Assembly: GCF_900100885.1 (NCBI RefSeq)
Contig: NZ_LT629692.1
Coordinates: forward strand, 2,852,001-2,916,000
Length of the DNA stretch: 64,000 nucleotides
Direction of reading: 5' to 3'
Source of the DNA: Microbacterium pygmaeum
GTDB lineage: Bacteria > Actinomycetota > Actinomycetes > Actinomycetales > Microbacteriaceae
A model generated the notes under the pieces. The model had not been told where the DNA came from, searched no databases, and worked only from the letters and a program-made list of their open reading frames with translations. The position numbers were made by a program, and so were the translations under genes. Each line of letters starts with the position of its first letter. Positions within the stretch are counted from its first letter, which is position 1. Positions 52,277-61,500 of this stretch are shown here, piece by piece.

Positions 52277-53296
52277 TCATCTTTTCAGCGCTGCCGAGCG
52301 CTCCTTCTCCTCGTCGGCCCGAGCGTGGGTCAGCTCTTCAGTGGCCACTCGGACGCCATCTTCGGCGCGCTGCACCCGGCGCTGCGCGAACGTCGAGGCT
52401 CCGTGACGCGCCCGCACTCGGTCGGACTCCTCGTCCACCGAGGTGATGATGTATGCGCCGGCGATCAGGATCACCTGCGCCGAGAGGTTGATCCACAGCA
52501 GCAGCGCGATCAGGGAGGCGAACGAGGCCAGGAGCGGGTTCGACCCGGCGCCCGAGACGAACAGGCTGGACAGCTGTTGCAGCGCGATCAGGCCGACCGC
52601 GCCGAGGAGGGAGCCGGTCCACAGCGCCCGGGCGGAGGCACGCACGCCGGACAGCGTCCGGAACAGAAGCGCGATCGCGAGCGCGTCGAGCGCGAACACG
52701 ATGACGACGGAGACGAGACGCGCGCCGATCACCGGAAACAGGTCGCGGTCCGAGAAGCCGAGCACGTCCCTGAGCGCGCCGATACCCGCGTTGGCCAGGA
52801 AGGTGATGGCGGCGGATGCCACGAACGCCGCGCCGATCGCGAGGGCGATCAGGAGGTTGCGCAGCAGAACCCAGAGGAAGAAGACATCGTCGTGCACGCG
52901 GTCGCCGATGACCCGGAACGCCGCCCGCAGGGAGCCGATCGCCCCGATCGCCGCACCCAGCAGACCCACGAGGGACAGGACGGTGGCGACCGTGAGACCG
53001 GCCGGCGCCTGGATGGAGGCGGGATCGATGATTCCGCCCTCGCCGTTCTGGGAGAACAAGCCTGGGATCGCGGAGTCGACGGCATCGACCAGCGCTTGCA
53101 GGGCGGCGGGGTTCCCGGCCAGGAACAGTCCGGCGATCGAGAAACCGAGCAGCACGCCGGCGAAGACACTGAACAGCGTGCGATACGTCACACTGTCGGC
53201 GAGCATCGGTCCGCGGTGCTCGCTGTAGAGCAGGAACGCGCGGACGGGTCTGCGGGCCAGCGTCCACGCGATGACGCGCGCGATGAGGTCTGCCAT
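52277..53296 (-). CDS. YihY/BrkB family membrane protein
   Basis: An integral membrane protein of the YihY family, once annotated as ribonuclease BN; its function is unclear. The 339-residue product has about six helices. Family traits are the N-terminal 'HRGPMLADSVTYRTLFSVFAGVLLGFSIAG' (core 'ADSVTYRTLFSVFAGVLLGF'), 'GAAIGAIGSLRAAFRVI' and 'ASFASLIALLLWINLSAQVILIAGAYI'. The C-terminal 50 residues are charged and cytoplasmic. The ATG follows a TACTCT box by 6 nt. It is upstream of and read in the same direction as glgP, with 74 nt between. Confidence 0.92.
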   Translation of the reverse strand: MADLIARVIAWTLARRPVRAFLLYSEHRGPMLADSVTYRTLFSVFAGVLLGFSIAGLFLAGNPAALQALVDAVDSAIPGLFSQNGEGGIIDPASIQAPAGLTVATVLSLVGLLGAAIGAIGSLRAAFRVIGDRVHDDVFFLWVLLRNLLIALAIGAAFVASAAITFLANAGIGALRDVLGFSDRDLFPVIGARLVSVVIVFALDALAIALLFRTLSGVRASARALWTGSLLGAVGLIALQQLSSLFVSGAGSNPLLASFASLIALLLWINLSAQVILIAGAYIITSVDEESDRVRARHGASTFAQRRVQRAEDGVRVATEELTHARADEEKERSAALKR

Positions 53297-53302
53297 GGCG
53301 CC

Positions 53303-53308
53303 AGAGTA
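53303..53308 (-). promoter_or_regulatory. -10 box of the yihY-like gene, leaderless type
   Basis: TACTCT on the minus strand, then GGCGCC, then ATG at 53296. Confidence 0.45.
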
Positions 53309-53363
53309 TCCGGCCCGTGTTTCCGGCCGAGGGACTTGACAGTCTCTCCGGCACAGATGGACG

Positions 53364-53882
53364 CTACGCCGACACGACCGTCAACGAGCCGAGGGGCAGC
53401 ACGCTCAGGACGATCGCGAGCCAGGCTCCACCGATCATCGCGGGACCGAACGGGATGCGGGTGCTGCGGGTGGCACGGCGGCGCGCCAGCAGCACGAGCG
53501 CGTGCACACCTCCGATGAGGAAGGCCGCCGCCGTCGCGATCACCAGGCCGCTCCAGCCGAGCCATCCGAGGTAGAGACCGAGGAGCCCCGCGAGTTTGAC
53601 GTCGCCGCCGCCGATCGAGGTCGGGCTGGCCATCCGCAGGATGAAGTACCCGGCGAACAGCGCACCCATGCCGAGCAGGGCTCGGCCGAGTCGCTGCGGA
53701 TCGCCGCCGAGCGCCGTCGCGATGCCGAGCAGTCCGACGCCCACGGCATAGCCGGGCAGCACGATGCGGTTGGGCAGTCGATGCGTGCCCGCGTCGATGA
53801 CCCAGAGGACGACGCTGATCACGGCCAGATAGAGGAAGGCCAGCACGGCGAGGGCCGACGATGCAGTTTCGACGGCCGACAT
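53364..53882 (-). CDS. A24-family prepilin peptidase, peptidase domain only
   Basis: A membrane aspartyl protease that removes leader peptides from type IV prepilin-like proteins. The ATG at 53882 is the most likely start. The 172-residue product has about six helices and both catalytic aspartate motifs: the first near 'WVIDAGTHRLPNR' and the second 'GGGDVKLAGLLGLYLG'. The N-terminal methylase domain is absent, as in archaeal-type and many actinobacterial forms. No pilin or Tad genes lie in the window, so its substrates must be encoded elsewhere. Confidence 0.88.
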   Translation of the reverse strand: MSAVETASSALAVLAFLYLAVISVVLWVIDAGTHRLPNRIVLPGYAVGVGLLGIATALGGDPQRLGRALLGMGALFAGYFILRMASPTSIGGGDVKLAGLLGLYLGWLGWSGLVIATAAAFLIGGVHALVLLARRRATRSTRIPFGPAMIGGAWLAIVLSVLPLGSLTVVSA

Positions 53883-53951
53883 GACGCCCGAGCCTACGCG
53901 CGGCGCGGGCGGTGGCATCCGTTCCTGGATGATCTGTGGATAACCGCCTGC

Positions 53952-54248
53952 TCAGCCGTCCAGGATGTGCAGACGCACATGGACCGGACCGCCTTCGTCC
54001 AGCGATTCGGCCTTCATCACCGCCTTCTTGAGCGGGAGCGCGTACGTGCCGTCCGACGACGGGAAGATCGAGGTCGACCACTCCGAACCGCCGACGCTCA
54101 CCCGCACGCGCACCGCCCCGAATCCGCGATGCGGTCTCGGGATCTCGCGGATGTCACCACTCAGTTCCAGCGGCACCGAGGTGAGGAACCAGACGGCGTC
54201 CGGCCGGGCGTCCCAGCGGAACACCTCGCTGTCGAACTCGAGGATCAT
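53952..54248 (-). CDS. DUF1905 family protein
   Basis: A 98-residue beta-barrel protein of the DUF1905 family, unknown function. Family features are 'FDSEVFRWDARPDAVWFLTSVPLELSGDI' (core 'RPDAVWFLTSVPLELSGDI'), 'GFGAVRVRVSVGGSEWSTSIFPSSDGTYALPLKKAV' (core 'SEWSTSIFPSSDGTYALPLK') and the final 'EGGPVHVRLHI'. It is complete, with no fused YdeI domain. It starts 10 nt after the aldo/keto reductase stop and may be translated with it. Confidence 0.92.
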   Translation of the reverse strand: MILEFDSEVFRWDARPDAVWFLTSVPLELSGDIREIPRPHRGFGAVRVRVSVGGSEWSTSIFPSSDGTYALPLKKAVMKAESLDEGGPVHVRLHILDG

Positions 54249-54258
54249 GAGCCCGTGG

Positions 54259-55251
54259 TCACCACTGCGGGTGGATGGCCGCGCGCAGGCGCGAGTCGTA
54301 GACGTCGCGGACGACGGCGTCGAACGCGTCCAGGTCGAGCCCGGCGTTCAGCAGCTCCGCAGCATCCGCGTTGGACTCCGCCTGAGCGACGTTGCGCGCC
54401 CCTGGGATGACGGTCGTCACACCCGCCCGCGACGCGATCCAGGCCAGGGTCGCTGCGGGGAGTGAGACTCCGCTCGGGAGCGCGGCACTCAGCTCGGCGG
54501 CGGCGGCGAGGCCGACCTGGTAGTCCACGCCGGAGAAGGTCTCCCCCTTGTCGAACGCCTCACCGTGTCGGTTGAACGATCGGTGGTCGTCGGCGGCGAA
54601 GGTGGTCGCGGTGGTGTACTTCCCGGACAGCATCCCCGACGCCAGCGGCACGCGCGCGAAGATCGCGACCCCGGCCGCCTCGGCGGCGGGCAGCACCTCG
54701 TCCAGCGGCTTGAGGCGGAAGGGGTTGAAGATGATCTGCACGTTCGTGACGTGGGGGTGGGAGATGGCGGCGAGCGCCTGATCGCACGTCTCCACGGAGA
54801 CGCCGTACGCGGCGATCGCACCATCCGCGACGAGCTCGTCGAGCGCGTCGTAGGTGGCATCGTCTTCGATCACGCCGGAGGGCGGGCAGTGCAGTTGGAC
54901 GAGGTCGAGCGTGTCGACACCGAGGTTGCGGCGGGACCGTTCGGTCCACGCCCGGAAGTTCTCAGGCGTGTAGTTGGCGGCGACCTGCTCCATCCGCCGC
55001 CCCATCTTGGTCGCCACCGTGATCGCGGCGCCGGACCGATCCTTCAGGAAACGTCCGATGAGGCGCTCACTGCGACCGTCGCCGTAGACGTCGGCAGTGT
55101 CGAAGAGCGTGACGCCGCGGTCGGCCGATGCCGCGAGCACGGCGATCGCGTCATCCTCGCTGACCGCACCCCAGTCGGCGCCGAGCTGCCACGTGCCGAG
55201 GCCGATCGCCGAGACTTCGCGTCCGGTGTGTCCGAGCGGTCGCTGCTGCAT
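54259..55251 (-). CDS. Aldo/keto reductase
   Basis: A cytoplasmic NADPH-dependent oxidoreductase with a TIM barrel. The 330-residue product has the catalytic Asp and Tyr in 'FDTADVYGDGRSE', the Lys in 'TVATKMGRR' and the His in 'DLVQLHCPP'. The cofactor-binding end 'VTTVIPGARNVAQAESNADA' is also typical. GGAGG lies 8 nt upstream of the ATG. The natural substrate is not visible; enzymes of this subgroup are often annotated as general stress or sugar aldehyde reductases. It heads a short operon with the DUF1905 gene. Confidence 0.93.
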   Translation of the reverse strand: MQQRPLGHTGREVSAIGLGTWQLGADWGAVSEDDAIAVLAASADRGVTLFDTADVYGDGRSERLIGRFLKDRSGAAITVATKMGRRMEQVAANYTPENFRAWTERSRRNLGVDTLDLVQLHCPPSGVIEDDATYDALDELVADGAIAAYGVSVETCDQALAAISHPHVTNVQIIFNPFRLKPLDEVLPAAEAAGVAIFARVPLASGMLSGKYTTATTFAADDHRSFNRHGEAFDKGETFSGVDYQVGLAAAAELSAALPSGVSLPAATLAWIASRAGVTTVIPGARNVAQAESNADAAELLNAGLDLDAFDAVVRDVYDSRLRAAIHPQW

Positions 55252-55347
55252 GATTCATCCCTCCGAAACGGCCGGCGTTCGGCCGCGATCCAGCATGACA
55301 TCGATCCCAGGCCGCACGCCGGGGGTTGCCGACCGCCCCACAGTGAC

Positions 55348-56292
55348 CTACGGCCGGACGATCACCGGCGTCCCCGCCGGCAGGGCGGCGAGCGCCTCGA
55401 TCGCCGCGGGGTCCACGCGGAGACAGCCGTTGGAGATCGAGCCGGATCGCTCGTCGTGGTAGTGGAATGCGGTGACGGCGACGTCGGCACCGCCGAACCC
55501 GTCGAGGGTGGGCGACTGCACTGCGAGATAGACGAGCGGGTAGCCGCGGGTGTAGCCGAACGACGGTTCCACGAGCGTGGTCATCACGTACGTGCGGCCG
55601 AGGGGCGTGGGGGTGTCCGAGGTCCCGGACGCGAAATCAGTCGCGATCCGTTCGGGGACGCCTGCGCGGACGATGTCTATCGTGCGCGCAGTGAGATCGA
55701 CCTCGACGAGCGCATCCAGCGGCGCGATCGCCACGTCCTTCGTGCGCAGCCATCCCATGACCTGGGCCGGATTCCCCTGCGAAGGGACGGACTGCCGACC
55801 CACCAGCAGCACCTTCACCCAGTGCTCCTGGCGCTCGATGATCGGGGCCGTCGTCCCGCCGAACGTGTACTCGCGGGGAAGGAAGCCGACCGGTTGGCCG
55901 ACCGGATCGCCGAAGACCGGAGCCCCGTCACCGATCGACGTGGCGGCTTCCCCGGTCAAGGCCCCGAACGGGTCGTCATCGATCGGGAGCCCCGCGTTCA
56001 CGGCGAACACGTCGATCTGCGAGAGCGCGGCGAGATCGTAGACGGTGCTGTTGGCGGGGAACCCGGTCGGCGTCGGGGTGGGTGTCGGTGTCGGCGGAGG
56101 CGTGGGACCCGCGCTGCGAGAGGGCGACGGAGTGGGCTCGGATGCCGCGGGAACGGCCGGTCGCAGCAGCAGCGCGGTCACGATCCCCGCCGTCACGAGC
56201 ACGACGACCGCGAGCGTGATCCAGACCGCACGCCGCGTGCGCGAGGCGCGGGTGCCTGACCTCGGCGCGCCGCTGACCTCCCCGTCGGTCAT
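55348..56292 (-). CDS. L,D-transpeptidase (YkuD domain), membrane anchored
   Basis: An extracytoplasmic enzyme that forms 3-3 type cross-links or attaches proteins to peptidoglycan. The ATG at 56292 has GGGGGAG just upstream. The 314-residue product has a basic cytoplasmic N-terminus, one membrane helix ('AVWITLAVVVLVTAGIVTALLL'), a Pro/Thr-rich linker with repeated 'TPTP' units, then the YkuD domain. In that domain are 'TPLGRTYVMTTLVEPSFGY', the catalytic His in 'TAFHYHDE' and the catalytic Cys in 'GSISNGCLRVD'. The SNGCLR form replaces the more common SHGC. No separate wall-binding domain is seen. It is followed upstream by a glycosyltransferase gene in the same direction. Confidence 0.9.
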   Translation of the reverse strand: MTDGEVSGAPRSGTRASRTRRAVWITLAVVVLVTAGIVTALLLRPAVPAASEPTPSPSRSAGPTPPPTPTPTPTPTGFPANSTVYDLAALSQIDVFAVNAGLPIDDDPFGALTGEAATSIGDGAPVFGDPVGQPVGFLPREYTFGGTTAPIIERQEHWVKVLLVGRQSVPSQGNPAQVMGWLRTKDVAIAPLDALVEVDLTARTIDIVRAGVPERIATDFASGTSDTPTPLGRTYVMTTLVEPSFGYTRGYPLVYLAVQSPTLDGFGGADVAVTAFHYHDERSGSISNGCLRVDPAAIEALAALPAGTPVIVRP

Positions 56293-56345
56293 CACTCCCC
56301 CATCGTCCGGTGAGGCGCGTCGCGCCGCAAGTCGGACTGGATCGC

Positions 56346-57155
56346 TCAGTTCCCGTATCCGGGAGCGAGGTCGCCGGGCGTGAGGTCGTCGCCCTCCGGG
56401 ATCCACTCGTCCCGCCGGGTCGCCTGGTCGTCGTCGCGCCGCCGCCATGCCGCGCCCTCGGGCCAGCTGGCGGCGAAGGTCGGCACGACCCGCCAGACGC
56501 GCCGCCACAGACCCCGCTGGGTCACCAGAGGCCGTGCGGAGACCGGCATCCGCAACTCTTCGTCGTAGCGCACGCCGTCCGACGGGCGCAGCCGGATGGT
56601 GAGATCGAGATCGTCGTGGATGCCGGCATTCGTGCGATCGACCCGGGTGCGCACTCGCCGCCACACCGCCGCTCGCATGGCGAAGTTCGACCCGTAGACG
56701 AGCGGGATGCCGAGGAACTTCTTGATCCAGTAGTGACCGCCGCCGATGTACCAGCGTTCGCCGAGATAGTTCACCAGCGGGCTCGATCCGTAGAACTCGG
56801 CACCGCCGGTGAGAACGCCGAGCGTCGGCTCGGCGACGAAGGCGCGGGTGAGGCGGGCGATCCAGTCCGGGTGGGGACGCGAGTCTGCGTCGAGGCGCGC
56901 GATGATATCGGCGTCCTCGAGGGCTTCGTCGTAACCGCGCGCCGCGGCTGGCCAGATGCCGATGACGCGCTCGGTGACGACGGTCGCGCCGAATCGGCGG
57001 GCGATGTCGACGGAGGCGTCGCTGCTGCCGTTGTCGACCACGATGACCCGGTCGGCAGGTCGCTCCTGGGCGGCGAGCGCCGCGAGGCAGTGGACGAGGA
57101 AATCCGCATCGTCTCGGCACGGGATGACGACCGTGACGCGCGGCTGGAGGGTCAC
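56346..57155 (-). CDS. Family 2 glycosyltransferase
   Basis: A GT-A fold enzyme that transfers a sugar from a nucleotide donor. The GTG at 57155 is chosen because TATCGT lies exactly 6 nt upstream; an open frame runs to 57200 without support. The 269-residue product has 'RVTVVIPCRDDADFLVHCLAAL', 'VIVVDNGSSDASVDIA', the metal-binding 'IIARLDADSRPHPDWI', 'VYGSNFAMRAAVWRRV' and an acceptor-side 'HDDLDLTIRL' with the ED-type catalytic pair. No membrane helix is seen. The product sugar is unknown; a wall or surface glycan is a guess from the neighbouring transpeptidase. Confidence 0.9.
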   Translation of the reverse strand: MTLQPRVTVVIPCRDDADFLVHCLAALAAQERPADRVIVVDNGSSDASVDIARRFGATVVTERVIGIWPAAARGYDEALEDADIIARLDADSRPHPDWIARLTRAFVAEPTLGVLTGGAEFYGSSPLVNYLGERWYIGGGHYWIKKFLGIPLVYGSNFAMRAAVWRRVRTRVDRTNAGIHDDLDLTIRLRPSDGVRYDEELRMPVSARPLVTQRGLWRRVWRVVPTFAASWPEGAAWRRRDDDQATRRDEWIPEGDDLTPGDLAPGYGN

Positions 57156-57161
57156 GGGATC

Positions 57162-57167
57162 ACGATA
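57162..57167 (-). promoter_or_regulatory. -10 box of the glycosyltransferase gene, leaderless type
   Basis: TATCGT on the minus strand, then GATCCC, then GTG at 57155. This box decides the start codon. Confidence 0.45.
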
Positions 57168-57251
57168 CTCCGCCGAGGATCGGACGGCTTTTCGCCTCAC
57201 CAGAGTCGATTGTGCGGACCCGGGACGCGTCGGTCAGCGCGGCAGACCGCC

Positions 57252-57500
57252 TCAGGTGAAGAGTCGCTCGAGACGGAGGGTGGATGCTGACATCCGAACG
57301 AACGCACGCCTCGAAGCGACCGACCGCCCGTACCAGCCCGTGTCCCGACGCAACCACGTGCGGACGAAGACAGCACCGGCCGACACCACGACCCAGATCG
57401 GCGTCCATTGCCCCCGGCGCCCGTCAGCGAGAGGCGCTGCGATCTCCAGTTCACGTCGGCAGTTCGGCATGGTGATGCACGTGTGTAAGCTCACCGTCAC
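57252..57500 (-). pseudogene. DUF2255-like fragment
   Basis: The reading frame (start at 57500, or ATG at 57470) has a stretch 'ELEIAAPLADGRRGQWTPIW' followed by 'VVVSAGAVFVRTWLRRDTGWY', which resembles the core of DUF2255 proteins (binding motif 'ELEIA...G....PIWVV....VYVR......WYR'). It stops after about 80 residues, where full members have about 110-125, and no frame downstream restores the missing end. It is probably a decayed gene. The match is from memory of the family pattern only. Confidence 0.4.
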
Positions 57501-57669
57501 CCGTTTCGAGCCGGTACGCCGGCCAGCCCTCGAGTTTCAGCTTTCCTGACTTGGCAGCGTCCCACCAGTGATAGACCAGCGTGTGGGGCGGTTGGAATTC
57601 AGCGATCTCGCCCGGAGTAGGCCCGAAAGACGTCTCATCGACTGAGCGTCTCGTCGCGTCAGGGGTCCG
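57451..57669 (-). pseudogene. Open frame without start codon, remnant of an unrecognised gene
   Basis: A 72-codon open stretch with no ATG or GTG near its beginning. Its translation looks protein-like: 'FGPTPGEIAEFQPPHTLVYH', then 'WWDAAKSGKLKLEGWPAYRL', ending 'THVHHHAELPT'. Codon use is less GC-extreme than in neighbouring genes. It overlaps the beginning of the DUF2255-like frame. It may be the end of a gene whose front was deleted. I do not recognise the family. Confidence 0.35.
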
Positions 57670-57818
57670 TCAGCCGTCGCCGACGACATCGCCACCGGTT
57701 GCGCCGAGAGGCAGGCCGCCGAGGAGACCTGGTCACGAACGCATGTCGCAACCGGTCGCTACTGTGATTCGCGTCAGCGATGTGACGTGGTCCGCAGGAT
57801 GGTGGATGGAGGAAACTC
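57501..57818. other. Gap before the VOC gene, gene remnants only
   Basis: This is the longest stretch of the window without an intact gene (57156-57818 in all). Apart from the two fragments described, I see no conserved coding frame on either strand. The final 20 nt contain GGAGG, the ribosome binding site of the VOC gene. No promoter of clear quality is seen. Confidence 0.5.
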
Positions 57819-58469
57819 ATGGCCGAACCGATCAGCGCAAAGCAGTTTCACGCCGAAGCGGGAACAGCCGGCTGGCACGTCCTCTACGGAGGTGCGCAGA
57901 CCGTCTTTCCCACCAACTCGTTCGCAACAGGCGTGGAGTTCATCCGACGCATTGCGGTCGCGGCGGCCTCGCTCGGTCGCGAGCCGGACATCGACTTACG
58001 ACCCGAAGCCGTGGTCGTTCGCACCGCGTCAACACCGCGCGGGCGACTGGACACCGCCGATGTCGAGCTCGCGCGGCGCGTCTCCGACATCGCGGCAGAA
58101 CTCGGGCTCGCACCCGACCCGTCTCACCTGCACACGATCCAGATAGCCATCGCTCAAGCGGAGGGCGTCAGCACCCGGGACTTCTGGGCTGCGGCGCTCG
58201 GGTACGAATCGCTCGGCGGATTCATCGTCGACCCGCTCCGCCGCGGACCGCGAATGTGGTTCGATGAAATCGCCGCGCCAGGACGCGGACGCACCCACAT
58301 CGACGTGGCCGTGCCGAATGATCGTGCGCAAGAGCGTGTGGCCGCAGTTCTCCGTGCGGGCGGGCGGCTCGCTGACGACGCCAACGCACCGGATTGGTGG
58401 ACGTTCGCGTCACCGGACAACCACGGTGTGGACATCGCGGCGTGGGGCGACGTCCACGACCAGGCGTGA
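57819..58469 (+). CDS. Fusion of a pterin dehydratase-like domain and a VOC domain
   Basis: A 216-residue two-domain protein. The ATG has GGAGG 6 nt upstream. Residues 1-105 resemble pterin-4a-carbinolamine dehydratase: 'FPTNSFATGVEFIRRIAVAA' and 'EPDIDLRPEAVVVRTAS', then 'LDTADVELARRVSDIAAELG'. The catalytic His-His-Pro before 'DI' reads 'REP', so the domain is probably not an active dehydratase. Residues 106-216 look like a glyoxalase/VOC domain: 'TIQIAIAQAEGVSTRDFWAAALGYESLGG' (core 'DFWAAALGYESLGGFIVDPL'), 'THIDVAVPNDRAQERVAA' and 'WTFASPDNHGVDIAAW'. Such fusions occur in actinobacteria, with unknown substrate. Confidence 0.85.
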   Translation: MAEPISAKQFHAEAGTAGWHVLYGGAQTVFPTNSFATGVEFIRRIAVAAASLGREPDIDLRPEAVVVRTASTPRGRLDTADVELARRVSDIAAELGLAPDPSHLHTIQIAIAQAEGVSTRDFWAAALGYESLGGFIVDPLRRGPRMWFDEIAAPGRGRTHIDVAVPNDRAQERVAAVLRAGGRLADDANAPDWWTFASPDNHGVDIAAWGDVHDQA

Positions 58470-58583
58470 TCGCGGAGACGACTCACCAGGTCCCAGCGCG
58501 ACCGACTGTTTCCCTGCGAGGAGCGGGATTGGTGCCGGGCTGGCTCCCCTGTATCACCGACCCGCAGCAGGCCTCCTCGGTAC

Positions 58584-61500
58584 ATGGCACTCATCACCGG
58601 CATCAGCAGTGGTCTCGCCCTCGCGGTTCTCGGCGACGGCTCCCTCGCACACCTGGAGCGATCCGGCATCCGCGGGTGGACGGTCGTCCGCAGCGCGGCC
58701 GACGGCACGCGCCTGGCGGATGTGAAACGCCGACGAAGCGTGACCGACATCACGCCGCATCCGTCCGACGCGTCCGGCATCGTGCTGGTCTCCACAGCTG
58801 ACAGGCTTGAAGTCTTCTCCGCAGGAGCCGTGGATCCGCTCGCCTCGGTCGCCGGGGCGACGGTCGCAACGACCTCCGCGACCGGCTCCGTCAAGGCCGT
58901 CACCGGTGGTCGACGAGCGAGGTTGTGGTCGATCGATCCGGCCTCGGGAGCGGCGGCGGACGAAGGCAGCGCACCGGCCGCGACCGTCGACGCGATCGCG
59001 CACCCAAGCGAGATCGCAACCCTCGTGCTCGCAGGCCCCATCGGCTCCAGGCGCTTGTCGGTGCTCCGCCCCGGCGTTCCACCGCAGTCGCTGGCTACAC
59101 TCCCCGGCGCGACGCGACTGTCGAGCGTCGCACCAGGAAACCCTCGCATCGCGATCGGCTTCGCCGACGGTCGGATCGAGCTCCGGAACCCGGCAGCTCC
59201 CGCCGTCGGTCAGACGCTCGCGACCCTTCCCGCACCCGTATGGGGGTTGGCCTCGGGCGCCGCCGGGCTCATCGCAGGCTTCGGCAGCGACATCGACGTG
59301 GTGCCCGTCGTCGAGGCTTCCGGTGTCGAGCTGTCCCTCGCCGCCGAGCACTACCTCGCCTCGTGGACGCGGGTGGACGTGAAGCCGCGGGGCCCTGTCG
59401 CGTTCGACGACCTCGCGTTCGTGGTGGATCCCCCGCATGGGGGCCTGGTCTCGGCATCCCGGGATGCTTCGTTCGATCCTGACGCCCCGCACGTTGTCAT
59501 GGCGCTCGGTGGCACGGTCGGCGACTTCACCCTGTTGGCGCTCGATGCGAACACAGGAGATGTGCTGGGCACGCAGCCGTTCGCCGTCGTCGACACCTGG
59601 GCGGGGCCGGATGGTCCGGCACTGTCGCTGGTCGGGCCGTCGGACAACGAGGCACCCGATGCGGCGTGGGGAGGCGGCGACCCGTACGTGCCGCAGAACA
59701 TGAACGTGCGACCGCGTGTCGGCAACTGGCGCGTCGCGATCGTGGTCGTGGAAACCAGCGACCAGACGACGCTCTCGGCCACGGATGCGGCAACGCTGAC
59801 CCAATCGCTCCGCGACGAGGTCTTCACCGGTGTCGTCCGAGGCGGCGTGGTCGAATCGACCCGCCTGTACTACGCAGCGACCTCGAGCAACAAGCTGAAC
59901 CTCGTGGAAGCAGGCATCCTGACTCCGATCCGCCTGCCGAACGCCTGGGACACCTATGTCACGCCGGACATGACCACGGGGAGAACCCAGGGCGACGGCC
60001 TGCCGAACTTCAGCCGGGCCGCGGTCGCGGAGATCGTGCGGCAGAACCGCGACCTCGCGGCAGCCGGGCAGCCGCTGCTGCTGGATCTCGACGCGGTCGA
60101 CTCGATCGTCTTCGTGCTGCGCTCGATCCCCGCCAACGTGATGTCCGGCTTCCCCGGCCGGCACCAGTGGCCCTACGGGACTCGTCCCGGCGGCTACCAG
60201 CTGAGCTACGTCGTCGGGGAGGACGTCTACCCCTTCCTCGGGTTCTCGATAGCCATCCCGCGCAGCCGCACGATCCAGGCGCTCACGATGCCGACCACAT
60301 GGACGGCGATCAGCAATGGCCGCACGATCGCCGAGACGGTCGCGCACGAGCTCGGCCACAATTTCGGCCTGCACGATGCGTACTTCGACGCGGCCGCACA
60401 CGACGCGCAGTTCCAGACCCGCGACCCGGGCGGCTGGGACCTCATGGGGAACGAAGGCGGGTCGCCGGAACTCTCCCCGGCCGAGCGCATGCAGCTGGGG
60501 TGGGTGCCCGCAGCCGAAGTGAGGACCCTGTCGGTAGGCGTCACCGGATACGTGGACGAATCGATCGACCTGCACCCCGCCGGACGCGGCGGTCCTGCGC
60601 CGGCCGGTCGTCGCCAGGCCGTCGAGCTGAGGATCGCCGACGGGCGCAACTACTACTTCGAGTACCGGCGGCGCAACGCGGGCGCCATGAGCGACCAGAC
60701 GATCGCGGAGGACTTCGTCGTCGTGGGCACCGACTACGTCTCGGGCGATACGCCACCCACCAATCGTCGGCCGCTCACGCTCCTACGCGACGACGCGGAT
60801 GCCGACGCCGGAACATTCGCCCTGAACGACGACTACGAGGAACGCGACACCTCCGACCCGGCGTACCCGAACGACTTCCGTCTCGAGGTCACGCAGGCCG
60901 GGAACGACATGGCACGGGTGCACCTGCGATACGCCGACGCCAAACCCGACCCCGCCTTCAGTCCGTGGGGGCAGAGCACCGGCTGGAAGAGTCCCGATCT
61001 GCGCGTGGAGAACTTCCGCAACCTGCAGGATGCGGCACTTCGGGACGTGCCATGGGAGGGCCATGACAATTGGCTCGTCGCAACGCTGCACAACAAAGGT
61101 CGCGACACGGCGAACAACATCGAGATCACGTTCGGCGTCAAGGACTTCACGCTCGGCGGAGGGGCCGAGCGACCGCTCGGGTCGGTGACGGTCGCGAGCC
61201 TCGCCGCCGGCGCCCAGATCGACGTCACCTCACCCGATGTGTGGCGACCGCCCGCGCTGTCGCTCATCCCGTTCCTCACGGTTCGACCCCACTACTGCGT
61301 CTTCGCGCGTGTGACGGCACTGCCGGATGAGATCACCCGCGACAACAACGAAGCGCAGTCCAATCACACCCGCATGGTCTCGGCGTCAGGATCGCCGTCC
61401 ACGCGCGAGACCGGTGTCGTCAAGGTCACCAATCCGCATCCGGTCGAGGCCCGATGCCGCGTGGTGGTGCGCCAGACCGACCGCCTGGCACGCACGTACC

